Below are positions 50,201 to 61,953 of a DNA stretch of 64,000 bases, piece after piece. Every line of letters begins with the position of its first letter. The stretch's first letter is position 1. The stretch spans positions 9,653,823 through 9,717,822 of the forward strand of contig OY718803.1 in NCBI GenBank assembly GCA_963070105.1, written 5' to 3'. The notes under the pieces were generated by a model, which saw nothing but the letters and a program-made list of their open reading frames with translations, made no database searches and was not told where the DNA came from. The translations under genes and the position numbers were made by a program. This DNA is from Litomosoides sigmodontis (Eukaryota; Nematoda; Chromadorea; Rhabditida; Onchocercidae).

Positions 50201-52373
50201 TTTCAGCTTTAACATAGCGGCATGGATTGCGGTAATTGTTGTCGTAGCGTTCAGGCTGCAATTAAAGTAAAGTATATTTCGTTACAATTAAATTCCCAAT
50301 AAAATGAAAAGGAAAAACGCTAATTTAATTGTTTGGAGCGAAAAAACTGTCTCAAACTAAACATACTAAATTTCCTTCTAATTCTCTTATCTCCCATAAA
50401 ACTAACTATATTTTGCATAAATTAACAAAATTGTCACCAAACTATTTTGCTACTTTTTTTTTTGGAAAATTTTTTAATGATATCGCGGATGAATTTAACT
50501 CTGTAAATTTCATATCTGAAATTTTAAAATTGAAAAAAAATGGAAAACGAAAAAAAATGAAACTTATAAGTTACGGCAAATTTTTTTGAAACTGTCAAAA
50601 TTACAATGAACATTACTCGTTTTGGAATTCTGTCAATGTCCAAATTGCTTCCCAACACAATGCCGGCAGTGCTAATGAAGCGATTGCCCACTCGTTGTAG
50701 CAATAATGCATAATTTTTCAGTTTAAAAGTTGTTACGCTGAAAACCACCCACTAATTTGCAACCAATGCATTGCGGTCGAGAATTTCAAAGAGTTCTGTC
50801 GCCACAAATATTGAAATTTTTTGTTGAAAATAGCAATTTGAATGATGAAGAGAGCAAACAATAAGTGTGTATCAGTTAGTACGGCAGCTCATACGTAAGA
50901 TGCTGCAAATGAACGCGTAATTAAAATTTTGATTAAAGTTAACTTTTCAATTTCGCTTTCAATCGATGACCGCACTGTTGCACTGACTCGTCTATCATTC
51001 CAAACATTGCAAAGTAATGCAAATTGTTCAATTTCATCCGGCGATTGTGGCTGTGCTGCGACAAACACAACTGAAATGCATGAAAGGATTAAAAATAAAA
51101 TTAAATTAATTTTTTTCAAATTTTGCCTGCTCTATCTTATTGAAAAAAAAATGAGATAGAAAATAGAAAACAGCGTGGGAAGACAGAGGTAAATGTTTAA
51201 TTCTCTGAATTTGCAAACTCTTAGAAATTTGTTTCCGCTTAGTTTCCACTTCATGGTCATTCTGGAATTGACGACCGGTGACGAATGCGTACTGAACATC
51301 ATCGGACGGTAAATAGTTCACGCAGTCAGCGGTACATTTCTCTCCAAGCTGTACAATAGTCCACTTGTAGATTGGCTTTCAATTAAATGAAAAAAATAAA
51401 ACAAAATTAATTTCTATCTTCTAAGAGCAAAATTTAGCGGAAACTTGAAACATTTGAATTTTCAATGAATAACAAAGAAAACCTTAATGGAATGTTCAAT
51501 TTGTCTGTCAAGTTCTTCCTCATTCATCGCGGCAAAGGTCGCAAAAGAGTCTTGCTTTGTTAGCTTACTACGTTGTTGACGTTGCAACCGCATGTTCATT
51601 TGCGCACTCCCACGTTTCACTTTCATTTCTTGCATTACCTTTTGTCTTATCCGCTCACGCATCGTTTGTTTGTTTGGTACGGATAACTTCAGAGCCTCAC
51701 TGGATGTTGGCAATTCCTGCGACGGAATGCTCAGGCTAAAAGGTCCATTTTTAATTTAGTGAGGGAAAAAAAAGAACTAAAGCAAATAAGTGATAAGTGC
51801 CAGAAATAGAGCTGTGTGATACTTTCCGGAAAAAAGTTAGGAAAAACAGAGTTATCCATTTTTTGAACTGCCAGAATGTCTTGGTGTATTCCAAAACAAA
51901 ATTCTAAATTCTCACTTTTTTCCTAAATAAGCAGTAGGATTTCTTTGATCTCAAAATTAACCTGTTAATTCCACTCAACTTTAACGTGTTATCTGATAAT
52001 TCATCGTGCTGAAAAAAACGGATTTTTTTTGCTACCAATTAAGCCGACTAAAATCATACATCTGTGATCACATCCCATTTAGGTTGTATTTTAAATAATT
52101 CCAAATAATTATTTAGCAATCAAAAATAAAATGCGAAGAGATTTCATTAGCCTAATGAAGTGCTACTATTGCTGAAAGCAAAAAATTAAGTGAACTGAAT
52201 CTTTGCCATACTGAAATGATGGGTTGACGACATTTGCGCCCATCAATTGCTATTCGATTCATTTCCTCGGCCGCATAGGAGGCATCATTGTTTTCGTGCC
52301 CTTTCACCCAACTGTTTCCTAATTTTTCATATCTGTCTTCTCTCACTTCAATCGTTTTCACTTCGCTTTCCAT
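44251..52373 (-). CDS. mks-6: CC2D2A/MKS-6-like ciliary transition-zone protein, 22 exons
   Basis: Coiled-coil and C2 domain protein of the MKS module that gates the ciliary base. Exons, 5' to 3' on the - strand: 52373-52212, 51716-51483, 51375-51219, 51070-50895, 50751-50617, 50255-50091, 50001-49865, 49435-49241, 49156-48856, 48589-48420, 48253-48026, 47848-47669, 47576-47405, 47329-47222, 47055-46657, 46515-46407, 46304-46195, 45851-45692, 45572-45461, 45253-45060, 44974-44745, 44533-44251; about 1360 codons. All junction phases agree except inside exon 15, which needs a 37-nt intron (46911-46875) or a one-base correction. Exon 2 and the Lys/Glu-rich exon 7 look helical/coiled. A C2-like segment spans exons 9-11 ([16 protein letters not shown]). 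Exons 14-15 hold LPFVEVSFQ and [17 protein letters not shown], as in CC2D2A. Exons 18-22 match its C-terminal transglutaminase-like region ([26 protein letters not shown]). The first two exon borders and the start are least certain; assignment rests on remembered family motifs. Confidence 0.85.
46114..46137. repeat. (GA)n microsatellite in an mks-6 intron
   Basis: Twelve GA units between exons 17 and 18 of the - strand gene. Confidence 0.95.
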
Positions 52374-53989
52374 ATTTTCAGTATTTTGCTTAAATTAACG
52401 AGTTAATTAGAGATGCATCAAATTTAAAAATCAAACATCAACGAACGTAATAAAATGAAAAATTTTTAAATTTAAAAATAGCAGTTACGCTAATGATAGA
52501 TGGTCGTTTTCATTCTTTTTTCGCGAATAAAAAAATTCAAACAACAAACGTTTAAACGTTTATTTTCCAAAAAAAAATTAGCAATTCAACTTTCATACTG
52601 TCTTCCGAGTATTTATTAATATACAACAGAATTTGAATTTTTTTTAAAAGCTAATTGCACCATTCCATAAAATTACACTACTAATTTCCCATTTTTCTTT
52701 TTGCGTTAACATTTAAATTACACGAAATATTTCCATTCATTTCACGTAACTTTAATAAATTTGGTGAATCGGCTAAATGAAAAACAATGAAAATAAAAAT
52801 TAGTCTGTCGATAGTTTAACAAAGTGGCTAACAAAGTGCTACAAAGCTATGGTTGACGAAAGAACACTATTGCCTTACTTTATTGTTTGCAATTAAATTA
52901 TTCATAATATTTAAAAATGAAAAATGGGATAAAATTGAAAACGTTCTGCTTCATTATTTTCTGCAAATAAGTTATCAATTAATTACCAAGCAACTCAACA
53001 ATGTACGATCACTTTCATTTGGTTATCACGAAGAATATTTGCTATTTGAAATAGGAATTTCTCGGTAGGACAAGCTAAATTGAATAATTTTTAGTCTTAA
53101 AAAGCTTAATTTACAGGTAACTTTAGGTGTAAACAAATATTTCAGATGTGAAATGGACAAATCAATAAATGCCGCCTAACATACCGTTGCTATTGACAAC
53201 GATATTAGCAAATGAAGTATATTTTAAGAACAAATAAATTTAATTTACACAGTAAATTTTAGCATGAAATTTAATTTTTAGTGAGCAATAAATGAGTGGA
53301 AGCAAAAAGCAATGGGATATTTCATTACAAAAGTTTTTTTTGAAATACTTTTTTTTTTTTAATTTTGTTATGAACGTTTTTTGAATGAATGTAAAAAAAT
53401 ATGTGCGAATAAAATTATAAATATTTAAAATTAACTTTAGATTTCAAATGATTTTATTTCATTTCTTTTTTCATTGTTCATTGCTCTTTGCGTTTGTTCA
53501 CAATCTAAACATTTTCATTTATTGAAATTTAAATTAATGACAGTCGTCATATTCCTGTGCTCTAACACTTATCTTACTAGTATGAGAGAAAAGGAAATCC
53601 TACTGATTACTACTGCTGAATGTATTCTTATACGTTAAGCAGCAAATGATAGGCTAATATTGTTAGCTCAAAAAATCCCTCACAATTTAATTGCAGCAAA
53701 CATTCGCAAGTCATAAGTTAAACCAATTTAATCCAAAAAACGAAAGTTTTTCCTTGTGATCATCCCGACATTTGTCATCTGCGGAATTTGCTGTGTTAGT
53801 ATTTTGAGCTGTTGTTGAGGCAAATATCATCGATGATGAAAACTATCACTTTGGAAAATATCAACTGGCGAATACTCTCATCTTACATTAATACCATCTA
53901 CCATATGTTTCGCTTCGCGTCACACGCAATATGAGTGAAAAATCTAAGATAAGCATAAATTAGAGCATCCACAAAACTCAGACATGGAA

Positions 53990-54031
53990 AGAGGGAGAGA
54001 GGGAGAGAGGGAGAGAGAGAGAGAGAGAGAA
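53990..54031. repeat. (GGGAGA)n/(GA)n microsatellite
   Basis: GAGGGAGA-type units passing into pure GA. Confidence 0.95.
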
Positions 54032-54159
54032 AGAAAACAATAATTTCCACCTGAAAAATAAAATGTTAACAAAAATGACGTAATTTCGATTAGAGGCAGG
54101 AATGGAAATGATGAAGTAACTTACATTTGAATTTCATGATTGTTTTTTAAATAGTTTGT

Positions 54160-54165
54160 TTTATT
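54160..54165 (-). promoter_or_regulatory. Poly(A) signal of the convertase gene
   Basis: AATAAA on the - strand, 23 nt beyond the TGA stop at 54189-54191, implying a very short 3' UTR. Confidence 0.6.
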
Positions 54166-54188
54166 GTTATTTGCCACTTATTGAAATT

Positions 54189-57100
54189 TCATTTTTTGTA
54201 ATGTTTTGGTTCTTCTTTGGTGCCATAAAGTATGAGCGTTATATTACTGACAATACCTTTCATTGCCTTCTTCGCCATACTCTTTAAACATTCAAATTTA
54301 ATAAGCAAAAGCAAATCGATGATGAAAATTCCTTTCACCGATCAATTAGTGTGTGTTCTCGTCGAATGAGCTTTTTTCTTTGCTAATTCGTAACAAGCTT
54401 GCTCTAACTAGCTTTTCTTGCTAATTATAGCAAGCCTTATCGCTTGATCTATCGAACATGATGAATGTTAATTAATTTCTAAATAGCATAAATTTAAATA
54501 CTTTGAGAAGGCGGTGCAGTGTAGCTCAATGATACTACTTGTCAATTTATAGCTTTAACTAATTAACCTGATCCTCGATATCCAGTTGCCAAATACCCCG
54601 TGGATTTTCACCCCAAGTATGTACGGACATAAATGGCCAATGCTGAAAGCCAGCTGGCGACTTATCCCTACGACGAACGGAAAGAAGTTGAGTTTTCGTA
54701 CCTGTAAAATAGTGCTCTCTTTTAAGCTATCAAATTTAAAGCAAAAAAATTTTAAAAAAATTGAAATTAAAACCTCTTGGAGAAGTGATTGAAATGGAAA
54801 GATGCCCACGTATAGGATAATGTGCGTCCAGTACGAGTTGTATGTGTTCCAGAAAATTTATTTCATTTTTTTGTCCCTCACAACTGTCCGTTTGAAATTT
54901 AATTACGGTTGCACTTTCATCACTTATTTCACTAAATAGTGCTAATGATTTGGTGCGAGAAAAATGAATTGCAAAAATTTCAAAAATGAACAAAAAGAGA
55001 CTGATAGAAGCAGTGTAATCACTCTGGTCTCAATTAAAGTCATAAGGTATACTGTATTGTACCGTATCCGAGAATAACTTGTTGCTTTGAATTTGAAAAG
55101 TGTACCGCTTTGAAAAAGTTGGAAAAACAGTGGTGCAAATGTGTTGCGTAGGTACATTTTTCCAAGTTTTTGCTGCTTTAACAAATGCAGCTGCATCCAT
55201 TAATCCTGTTAAAAATTGTCATAAAATGTTGAAAAATTTTGAAGTACTGTAATTGTTGAACAATTTTGGCGTAGAAATGAGGAAGCGCATTAGTTTGTCA
55301 GTAGCTTTAGAGTGGAAGTAAAAATTACCAAATCCAAAACGTGAATTTACGAGTAGTCCTCGAGCATTCCTATTCCAACCTTCATTAATATTCAGTAATG
55401 GCACAGGATTTGAGGTCCAAACAGCAATATGTTGTACATCACGCCACGTTAATGATGGACTGTAATAGCCTTTAATCCTTCTTTTAAATTTAAATTTCAG
55501 TCTAGCAAAAGCATCAAGTTTAATTTCAATGCTTGGCATAATATAAGAGTGAAAAGTTTTAATTGTCAAAAATGTTGCAGCATTGTTTGCAATATTTCGT
55601 TCATTGACTTTCTGCATCTTTGAAGCCATCAATTTATTGCGCAAGCGATTTACTTTAGAAATGGCAGGCGTACAAGGCAAGCATTAGCAATAATTAATAT
55701 AAATTAATTTTTCAAAAAATTTAACGTACTTCGCATCTAAGCCAAGAGCAATAATTGCTGCTGCCATTGGAGCTGATGCGGATGTTCCGGCAAAAGTTCC
55801 CGTACACTTGTTTCCTATATCGGTAGTTGTCTGGAAACTAGGAGTGATAGATAGACTACTTGCTAGAGCTAACAGCAACAACTTAATGCTTAAATTTTGA
55901 ATATGCAGCATCGATCCATCTGCTCAAGCTATCTCTAATCTGTCCAAGAAATTCAGCTAACATACAATCATTTGCTTTTCATGATGACCGTTGGAAAATG
56001 TTGAAGTTAACGTAGCAGCGCATTTTTCAGCGTACCACGGTGAGGTACCATCTTCGCTTACGCTTGATACTGATAACGTGTAAATGCTATCCATGTAGCC
56101 ATCGCAACCGCAGTCATCATCCTGCATACCGCCATTGCCTGATGCCCAAACGTAAATCACGCCTTTGCCACTACGACCCTACAAAAGCACTCCGCAGACA
56201 CATTAAGCACTTTACGACACTCTGCAAATTTCATATTTGCAACTTTCTTCAGTACTTGTTGAATGCCTGTTTGGATAGCCTTCCGTGCTAGACGTCCAGG
56301 ACCCTCAACCGTCTTTCCATCATCCATTGGTCCCCAGCTTGCGGAAAAGATGTCGATATGGTCGATGTTGTAACTCAGAGCTTCCGCTTCGATCCTATCC
56401 GTAACTTTACCAGCTAACATTCGTACCCCTGAAAAATCCCCGATTAACCGTCGGTTTCCCGCCAGTGTGAATTTAGAAATTTAGGAATTCATACGACGTG
56501 AGGGAGGGAAAAGTGATGAGTACCTCCGATTCTAGCATTATACGCGATACCAACACCGCAGAATGAATTATTCGGCGCCATTGCAACTTCGCCAGCGCAA
56601 CGTGTGCCATGCCTAAAATTCATCACTCAAATTTCTAGCATTTTCATCTGACCGAAAATGAAATTGTGTACCTGTTCAGCTCGTTAAATTTAGGCATTGG
56701 ATCCGGATCATCATCATTTAAATCGTAGGAAGCTTGGGGATCCTGAAAGAGCAAGAAATTTGCCACTTGAATTCAAAATTTCACTTGTAATTTACACGAT
56801 ACTTTTTCGAATTTTCTAGAAACTCCCTTCTTCCATCACTTGCTGCTCGCTCTTAAATTTTGGATGAAATTTTGAAAACTAACATAATTGCTAGCAATAT
56901 CCGTGTGATTGTGTTGTATGCCATCATCCTGAAGAAAAAAACTGTTAGTTCTAAATGTTATTAATTAATTTTAATTTATTCATTAGCCTAATTAAGTATT
57001 TGGATTTTTTTTTTACTAAGCTGAGAAAGGATAATGCTGAATTCACTGAGAAAACGCTGTTGTATACTAATCAATTAGCATTTCGCATCTTCTGATAGCA

Positions 57101-59137
57101 ACAAAGAAGCAGTCACAATGTGACCGGGAGGGAGGGAGGGAGGGAGGAGGGAAATTCATTGAAGTGATTGATGTAAGATCTGAAAATTTTTTAGCAATAA
57201 AATTTTTGACCAGTATTGTCACGACGACACCTTTTCCGGTATAGCCAAGTTCCCAAGCTTTCATCACATGCATACTGATTGGTTGACCATTCACGGTTGT
57301 TGAATTTTTCTGAATTATTTCATTATTTTATAATATTTTCGCTCATAGAAATGTCGTAGGAAAAATGGTCTGCTAATTTAAACGAATTGTAATTTTAGAA
57401 TTCAAATCAGAAATTTCATCTTATATAATTAATTAAGTCATTAATTGTTAACTTTTTTCCTGTTCAATGCAAATTTAAAATTAATTAGAATTTGTTGAAG
57501 TAATGCGAGATAAGTTAGCTAAGTCAGTTGTAGTGAAAAAAAAATTTTTTTTGGTGCTAATTTTTAAATTCACATAAATCTATCTCTCATTACAATTTTT
57601 CCATTCAATTATTTTCCTCAAAAAAAAAAACTAAATTGGCATTAATTAAAAAGGAAATGAATGAAATATGAAAATAAATTCACAACCAAATTCCATTGTT
57701 GAGGCCAGAATGGATCGTCAAAAAAAATATTGTCATTATCATTATTATTATAATTATAATTATTAATATTATTGGTGTGGTAAACAGCTGCTGCAGCAGT
57801 AGCATCAGTGTGATCACGTTTAAAGCGCTTATGAAGTCGTTGTTGCTCTGCCCAACGTACCTTCAAAGGTTTTTTTTTTTTGTTTTTAATTTGAAGAAGG
57901 AAAAGAGGACCGGTTTTAGGCGAGAAACTCCACCACATACTAATACGTTCATTTCCTTTGTTTTTAGTGAAGCAATAAAATTCGACGTGTTGTGCGGTAC
58001 GCTTCCTTTCAAATATTTTGTAATTTGAAAATTTGCAAGACGAAAAAAAAAGTGCGAAATGTGATGGGAAATGAAGAGGTGGAAAGAGCTACGGTATGCG
58101 AATGAGAAGAGGAATGAGAAGTGGTGGTGAAGTTGGAAAAACGTGAAATGAAGAAAGAGAACAATGCGAACATGCTTGTGACGACAAAGTGCTAAAGTTG
58201 ATTTCCTGTCTGCTTTTCTCTTTCCTCTATGATTTTCCTTTGAGAAAATGTAGATATTATCAAAGCCACGAACCTGTAAATTAATTTAAACTGAAATAGG
58301 ATAATTTAATAATTGAGAAGGAATAACAACTGCTGCACGTACTACTTCAAAGCTATCTTACTCATTTTAGAAGCGAAAAAAAAAAGAGGAAATTGGAAAT
58401 TTAAAAATGCTCTAGTCAAACATTTCACTGCTCAACCTCTCAAAAATTTCACCGTTTAACCGTTCAAAGATTTCACTGTCTAACCTTTCATATTGCCGCA
58501 TGTAAACGTAAAACATACGGGAGCAATGTACTTATATCCGACCGCTCGAGCGATATCTTTTGCTTCCTGCAATTCACCCGTAATTTCCACCACCCACTCA
58601 TTATCGTACTCCTCGTCGTCATCAATCTGAAAAGTAAAATTTTGTAAAAGTTAAAAATTACTTTCGTGGCAATTAACTTTAGCGTGGGAAGATGAGTATG
58701 ATAGATTATGGCAAATGATGTAATGCATTCATTCAAAATTAGGAACATCCTAAATCTCTCGTATCATTATCCGGCAGTAGAGTGCTGCCGTGTTGTCCGA
58801 CGTGAACTCATCCTTTGATTTAATCACTAATTACAGTTAATGAGCCAAGGCTGCGTAAGTTGCGAAAGGAAGTTGGAGACGAAATGAGCAGGCGAGAAGC
58901 TAATTAATCCGTGGATCAATCAACCATTACGTGATCGTCGGTGACGTTGACCTGCCGCAACTCTTCGTTTAAGCCTAGAGGCTTGGACACCGTCCTGATT
59001 AGCATTCGCCCATCATCACTTGTCTTCCGAACCTGCTGATGATGAAGCGCAACACATCCAGGCATTGCAGCAATTAATACGTCAATAGTTGCTAGTAGTA
59101 TTGGGTAAATTTTAGGAATCAGTAGGAACGGTGTCAT
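54189..59137 (-). CDS. Kexin/furin-type proprotein convertase (subtilisin-like), 16 exons
   Basis: Ca-dependent serine endoprotease that cuts precursors after dibasic sites in the secretory pathway. Exons on the - strand: 59137-58931, 58626-58519, 58273-58172, 57860-57687, 57309-57211, 56928-56884, 56742-56672, 56612-56524, 56428-56256, 56178-55966, 55830-55730, 55459-55329, 55205-55079, 54931-54774, 54701-54568, 54281-54189; 674 codons, all phases consistent. A hydrophobic N-terminal signal (about residues 1-30) precedes a prodomain ending VRWAEQQ...RFKR (cleavage near 154). Catalytic residues: D231 (ILDDGI), H270 (RHGTRC), S444 (GTSASAP), oxyanion N371 (WASGNGG). The P domain includes [11 protein letters not shown] and ends ITLILYGT. 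An Asn-rich insert follows the pro-cleavage site. N371 argues against PC2/EGL-3, which has Asp. Lack of a Cys-rich or membrane tail fits a soluble enzyme such as C. elegans AEX-5/KPC-3, but the orthologue is not certain. The exon 3/4 junction (donor CAT|GTTCGC, acceptor TTTGAAG) is the weakest. Confidence 0.88.
57126..57152. repeat. (GGGA)n repeat in a convertase intron
   Basis: About six GGGA units plus GGAGGG, in the intron before exon 6. Confidence 0.9.
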
Positions 59138-59151
59138 GAATTTTATTGCTG
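59138..59151 (-). promoter_or_regulatory. Splice acceptor just upstream of the convertase ATG (possible SL1 trans-splice site)
   Basis: On the - strand the sequence reads TTTGCTTTCAG followed by 11 nt and the ATG at 59137. A strong acceptor so close to the start codon, with no upstream coding exon seen, is typical of SL1 addition in nematodes. A cis-spliced 5' UTR exon is the alternative. Confidence 0.5.
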
Positions 59152-59536
59152 AAAGCAAATTGCTTCAACAAAAATTTTTGAAAATTTTCCAATAATATCA
59201 CACGACACATGCAGAAATCAACGAAAACTGGCGTAGAAATTTAAATTTATTTCTATCGAAAAAATTCGTTGTTGAAATTTACAAAATAACTACTGGAAAA
59301 AAAAAGGAAACTCCAATGAAATTTCAATGAAAAATTAAAATTTTGCTAATGAAACGCATAAGAAATGGAAGAATGAAGAAGAAGAAGAAGAGGAATTGTA
59401 GCGAAATAATTTTCATGCATTTCTTTTCCGCTAAGTTTTGTGCATAATTTTTTTTCCCTCCTAATTATTAGCAGCCATTTTCTTCTGATATGTACTTGTA
59501 AACTATTAACTTTGTTTTGTTTTGAATGGAATGATA

Positions 59537-59611
59537 AGAGAGAGAGAGAGAGAGAGGGAGAGGGAGAGGGAGAGGGAGATGAACGCTGATGATGATGATG
59601 ATGATGATGAT
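59537..59611. repeat. (GA)n-(GGGAGA)n-(GAT)n compound microsatellite
   Basis: GA units to about 59556, then GGGAGA units to 59579, then after GAACGC a run of eight GAT units. Confidence 0.95.
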
Positions 59612-59738
59612 TCATGATAATGTCGGAAAAGGTGAAGGGGAACGGTTGAGTGAAATTACTAGTAGCAAACAATAATTATCATCATCTGTGGCAAGCAAGA
59701 GCAGTACGGGTGGAGGAGGAACAGATGCATCAGATAAA

Positions 59739-59826
59739 AATGATAATGATAATGATGATGACGATGATGATGATGATGAATAATCATCATCATCATCATC
59801 ATCATCGTCATCATCCTCATCGTCGC
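59739..59826. repeat. (GAT)n/(ATC)n imperfect palindrome
   Basis: GAT-type repeats on the left turn into ATC-type repeats on the right around the centre GATGAATAATCATC. Both arms contain one GAC/GTC interruption, so a hairpin of roughly 30 bp per arm with a short loop is possible. Confidence 0.9.
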
Positions 59827-59937
59827 AGATATCTCTTACAATTATTTGCTAGTAGTCATCCTCATACGTATGTTTCTTTCTAACATGCAATTTCTTTTAT
59901 TATTTTTTACATTGAATTTTTTTATCAAAAAAATGAA

Positions 59938-59980
59938 CACACACACACACACAGACAGACAGACGGACAGACACGGACAC
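59938..59980. repeat. (CA)n/(GACA)n repeat
   Basis: CA units followed by GACAGACAGACGGACAGACA-type repeats. Confidence 0.9.
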
Positions 59981-61953
59981 GGAGAAAGCTTGTGTTGGCT
60001 TTTTTGTGCCAAAAAAAAAGAGATATGAACAACAATTTTAATCATTCCATTTCATCGCTTACCTCATCCATTCACCCATCCATCAATGATTCTTACAATT
60101 TCATTTCAAAAGTTAATTTCAAATGATTTATTTCTTCATTTCAGCTGCAGCCATTTCCTTCCTCAAATAATCAATTTATTGACTTAAAAGTTTATTCAAT
60201 TAGCGTTTAGTTGAATGCTCTATTCCTCTTTTTTCTTGAAGTTAAGTACTGTGAAATGTTTGTTCGAATGTGAAGAAATAAGAAATGATTTTTGAAAAGT
60301 GAAATATTCGTGTTTAGCAAATGCGCTAATCGATTATGATCAATGAAAGCGTTGTTTATCTTTTTCATTTTTCCTTTGAAGTGAGAATGTTACAAATGGC
60401 AAAACAACGAAATGATAATTGATTACTGGTGAAATTAAGCAAAATAAAATTTTATAGCAAAGGGAAGAGAAGTAGCAATCCAATACGTATTAATTGCATT
60501 TTCAAATAATTTTTTCAAATAATTATATATCTCAAACACACGTAGTCTTATTTTATGCTAAATTTTTTAAAAATTTAACAATCACTGCGAACTTTTTTCT
60601 TTCTCAAAAATTTGCCTACGTTGCATGACAAATACGATGAAATTTCAATCAAAATATTTCGTTTAAGATTTTGCTAAAATTGTTGTAGAAAGGAACAGTT
60701 AGCTAAATGGACACTTCACTTTTCCTTTCTCATTTTTCCAACTCTATCAAAAAATAAAAACGAAAAATTGGCTAATGGCTTCTTTTTTCAGTTGAACAAC
60801 AAACTTACTGCTTAGTAGTGCCACGTTTAAATGTTACTTTTTTGCAGTTACATTTTAAACGCATTAGTGGTCCATCGATTTTTACGTGTTATCGAAATTG
60901 TTTGCGCTATCATTCAACGCTGTCAACAGTTACTGAACGAAACTTTCTGCAACAGTAATCACGCAGTTTTAAATTTTCGGCTGTGAAAGAAAAAGTACGC
61001 GTAAAATAATTGTGCAAATTCGTTTCATACCATATAAATCTATAAATATTCAGGGCTTGTAGCTCAATGCTTAAATGGCTACAATTAGCTATGATTGATG
61101 TTTGCAATTTTCAAAAAAGTAATTTTTTTCTCGTGGAATTTTGCAAAAAGTTTTGAAATGTTCTTTTAACAAAACATTGACTAATTTTTGAATTGGAAAC
61201 TGTACATCTTTGGAAGATAATTGTTGTTCCTTCTTGTTATTTTTTCGTTTATTTATTTTCTTTTCAACAATTTTACTCATTTATTTTAATTTCACGTTTT
61301 ATAGTTCTTTACAGAGAAGCAGGAAAATTTTGATTAAGTAAAGACTCTAATTGTCATTAAATTCAAATTGCACTTTCCTGAATAGATGATGGATGAGTGA
61401 GTTGAATACTACAATTGAAGGAAACTTTATTGTGCTAGCCAACTTCTTCCCCTCTTCATTTGATAGCTTTGGAGAGTTCTCAGTCATTTATTTCACTTTA
61501 ACATTTTATAATTTAATGATTACTATTCGGCTTTTCTTTAATTTAGTGAATGAGAAGTAATGCTCGTAAATGATCAGTAATTTTGTCTAAACATATCAAC
61601 AATTTAATAATTCTCTGCTTTAATTCAATGTTTTAACATTCTTCCTCTGAATGCATAACCTAGTAAACCTTTCCAGTAAACAACCGATTAGGGACGTGCT
61701 TGGTTCACGCCGTTGATTTGGATTCTCGCAATCACAAATCCCTCTGAAGCGAAATAGTTGCATAAAGTTCGGTCGTTCATCGTGATTCAATGATGTTTGG
61801 GATCGTAAAATTACCTGCCGTGGAACAACTGGCGTGGGATGCTGGTTGATACGTGTGGGATGTTTGGTGGGTACGTTATGTGCGAGTGATATTCGCCGTG
61901 TACTTTTCCATTTTCGAAACTCACGCTGCTTTTAAATATAGTGTTCACCATCG

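Larger units (their letters stand above)
52374..54188. other. Intergenic region between mks-6 and the convertase gene
   Basis: Very AT-rich, many homopolymer runs, no supported exon. It should hold the promoter of mks-6 and the short 3' UTR of the convertase gene. A GA/GGGAGA microsatellite lies at about 53990-54031. No clear splice acceptor is seen just upstream of the mks-6 ATG, so an upstream exon is possible. Confidence 0.65.
59152..61953. other. Divergent intergenic region between the convertase and lin-28
   Basis: No supported coding exon. It contains several microsatellites (59537-59611, 59739-59826, 59938-59980) and long AT-rich stretches. The last 270 bp (about 61680-61950) are less AT-rich and directly precede lin-28, so they are the likely lin-28 promoter and 5' leader. 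TTTAAATATAG ends at 61941, 12 bp before the lin-28 ATG, and could be a trans-splice acceptor. Confidence 0.6.

Noticed and set aside
52853..53068. + strand open frame of 71 codons
   Set aside because: AT-driven composition, no splice context, no recognisable motif, lies in the intergenic region.
54189..59137. Assignment of the convertase to PC2/EGL-3
   Set aside because: PC2 enzymes have Asp at the oxyanion position (WASGDGG); this protein has WASGNGG.
60910..61280. Two adjacent - strand open frames with possible splice sites (one Lys-rich, one with an internal TTTCACAG acceptor)
   Set aside because: They do not join into a convincing model, are low complexity, and resemble no family I recognise. 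Left as intergenic.
61793..61905. Possible upstream coding exon of lin-28 beginning at an ATG near 61793
   Set aside because: The known LIN-28 N-terminus is short and variable, an in-frame stop at 61939 separates it from the cold-shock domain, and no clear junction joins it; more likely 5' leader or promoter.
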